NCBI RefSeq assembly: GCF_000003815.2
Contig: NC_049992.1
Location: forward strand, 4,533,578-4,579,101
Direction of reading: 5' to 3'
From: Branchiostoma floridae
Lineage: Eukaryota > Chordata > Leptocardii > Amphioxiformes > Branchiostomatidae
Length of the DNA stretch: 45,524 nucleotides
Below the pieces are notes generated by a model that saw only the letters and a list, made by a program, of their open reading frames with translations, was not told the origin of the DNA and searched no databases. The position numbers and the translations under genes were made by a program. This document shows, piece by piece, positions 45,390 through 45,524 of the stretch. Numbering within the stretch: position 1 is the first letter of the stretch; every line of letters begins with the position of its first letter.

Positions 45390-45524
45390 GTGAGCTCTTT
45401 GTTTCGTAGCATTGAGATACAAGAAGTAGGAGAGTAAGATATGCACTAAGGAATGCAGATAAGAATTTGTAAGTCAAAACAACTCGACATACCTAGCCGT
45501 TAGGTGAAGTAGATGAAATTCCAT

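Overview
The window looks like nuclear DNA of an invertebrate chordate, most likely amphioxus (Branchiostoma). This is an inference from GT-AG introns, nearly all phase 1, between 111-bp calcium-binding EGF exons, from a vertebrate-like C-type lectin domain, and from a dense mix of non-LTR retrotransposons, tRNA-derived SINEs, MITEs and microsatellites. No sequence search was possible. Three stretches are assembly N: 976-1792, 4425-4579 and 11547-11646. The last is flanked by two identical 374-bp copies and is probably a scaffolding artefact.

The core (19.3-45.5 kb) is a pair of head-to-head paralogous receptor genes. Gene A (minus, 32192 to 19337) is complete: its exons join without a frame break into about 1,507 codons. 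It encodes an N-terminal cytoplasmic tail of SH3-ligand and YEDV-type repeats, one transmembrane segment, a Thr/Ser/Pro stalk, three EGF modules, a second short stalk, four EGF modules and a terminal C-type lectin domain (type II topology). Gene B (plus, 39292 to beyond the window end) has the same order: repeat tail, transmembrane exon, short stalk and at least six EGF exons. The genes face away from each other across about 7.1 kb. This spacer, both first exons, the first introns (each with the same 43-bp minisatellite) and the transmembrane exons form one large, diverged inverted duplication centred near 36.2 kb. Each arm carries insertions that the other lacks.

A third relative, gene C (minus, 7506 to 4680), has the same cytoplasmic, transmembrane and STPWW-stalk exons in matching phases. 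No EGF or lectin exons were found downstream of it, where a retrotransposon fragment and a gap lie. An unrelated short first coding exon (244-417, +) may belong to a ubiquitin-like-fold protein.

Between genes C and A (7.7-19.3 kb) there is mostly repeat. It holds a broken LINE (9156-10790, -), LINE tails, a palindromic MITE with a possible empty site in a neighbouring duplicate, a long CA repeat, and a nearly intact LINE reverse transcriptase ORF (16110-18770, +) beside an older LINE 3' end.

Taken together, the locus reads as a small, actively rearranging family of putative adhesion or recognition receptors. The intracellular tails could recruit SH3 and SH2 proteins. The extracellular parts differ between paralogs: the stalk is expanded in A and the EGF array in B.
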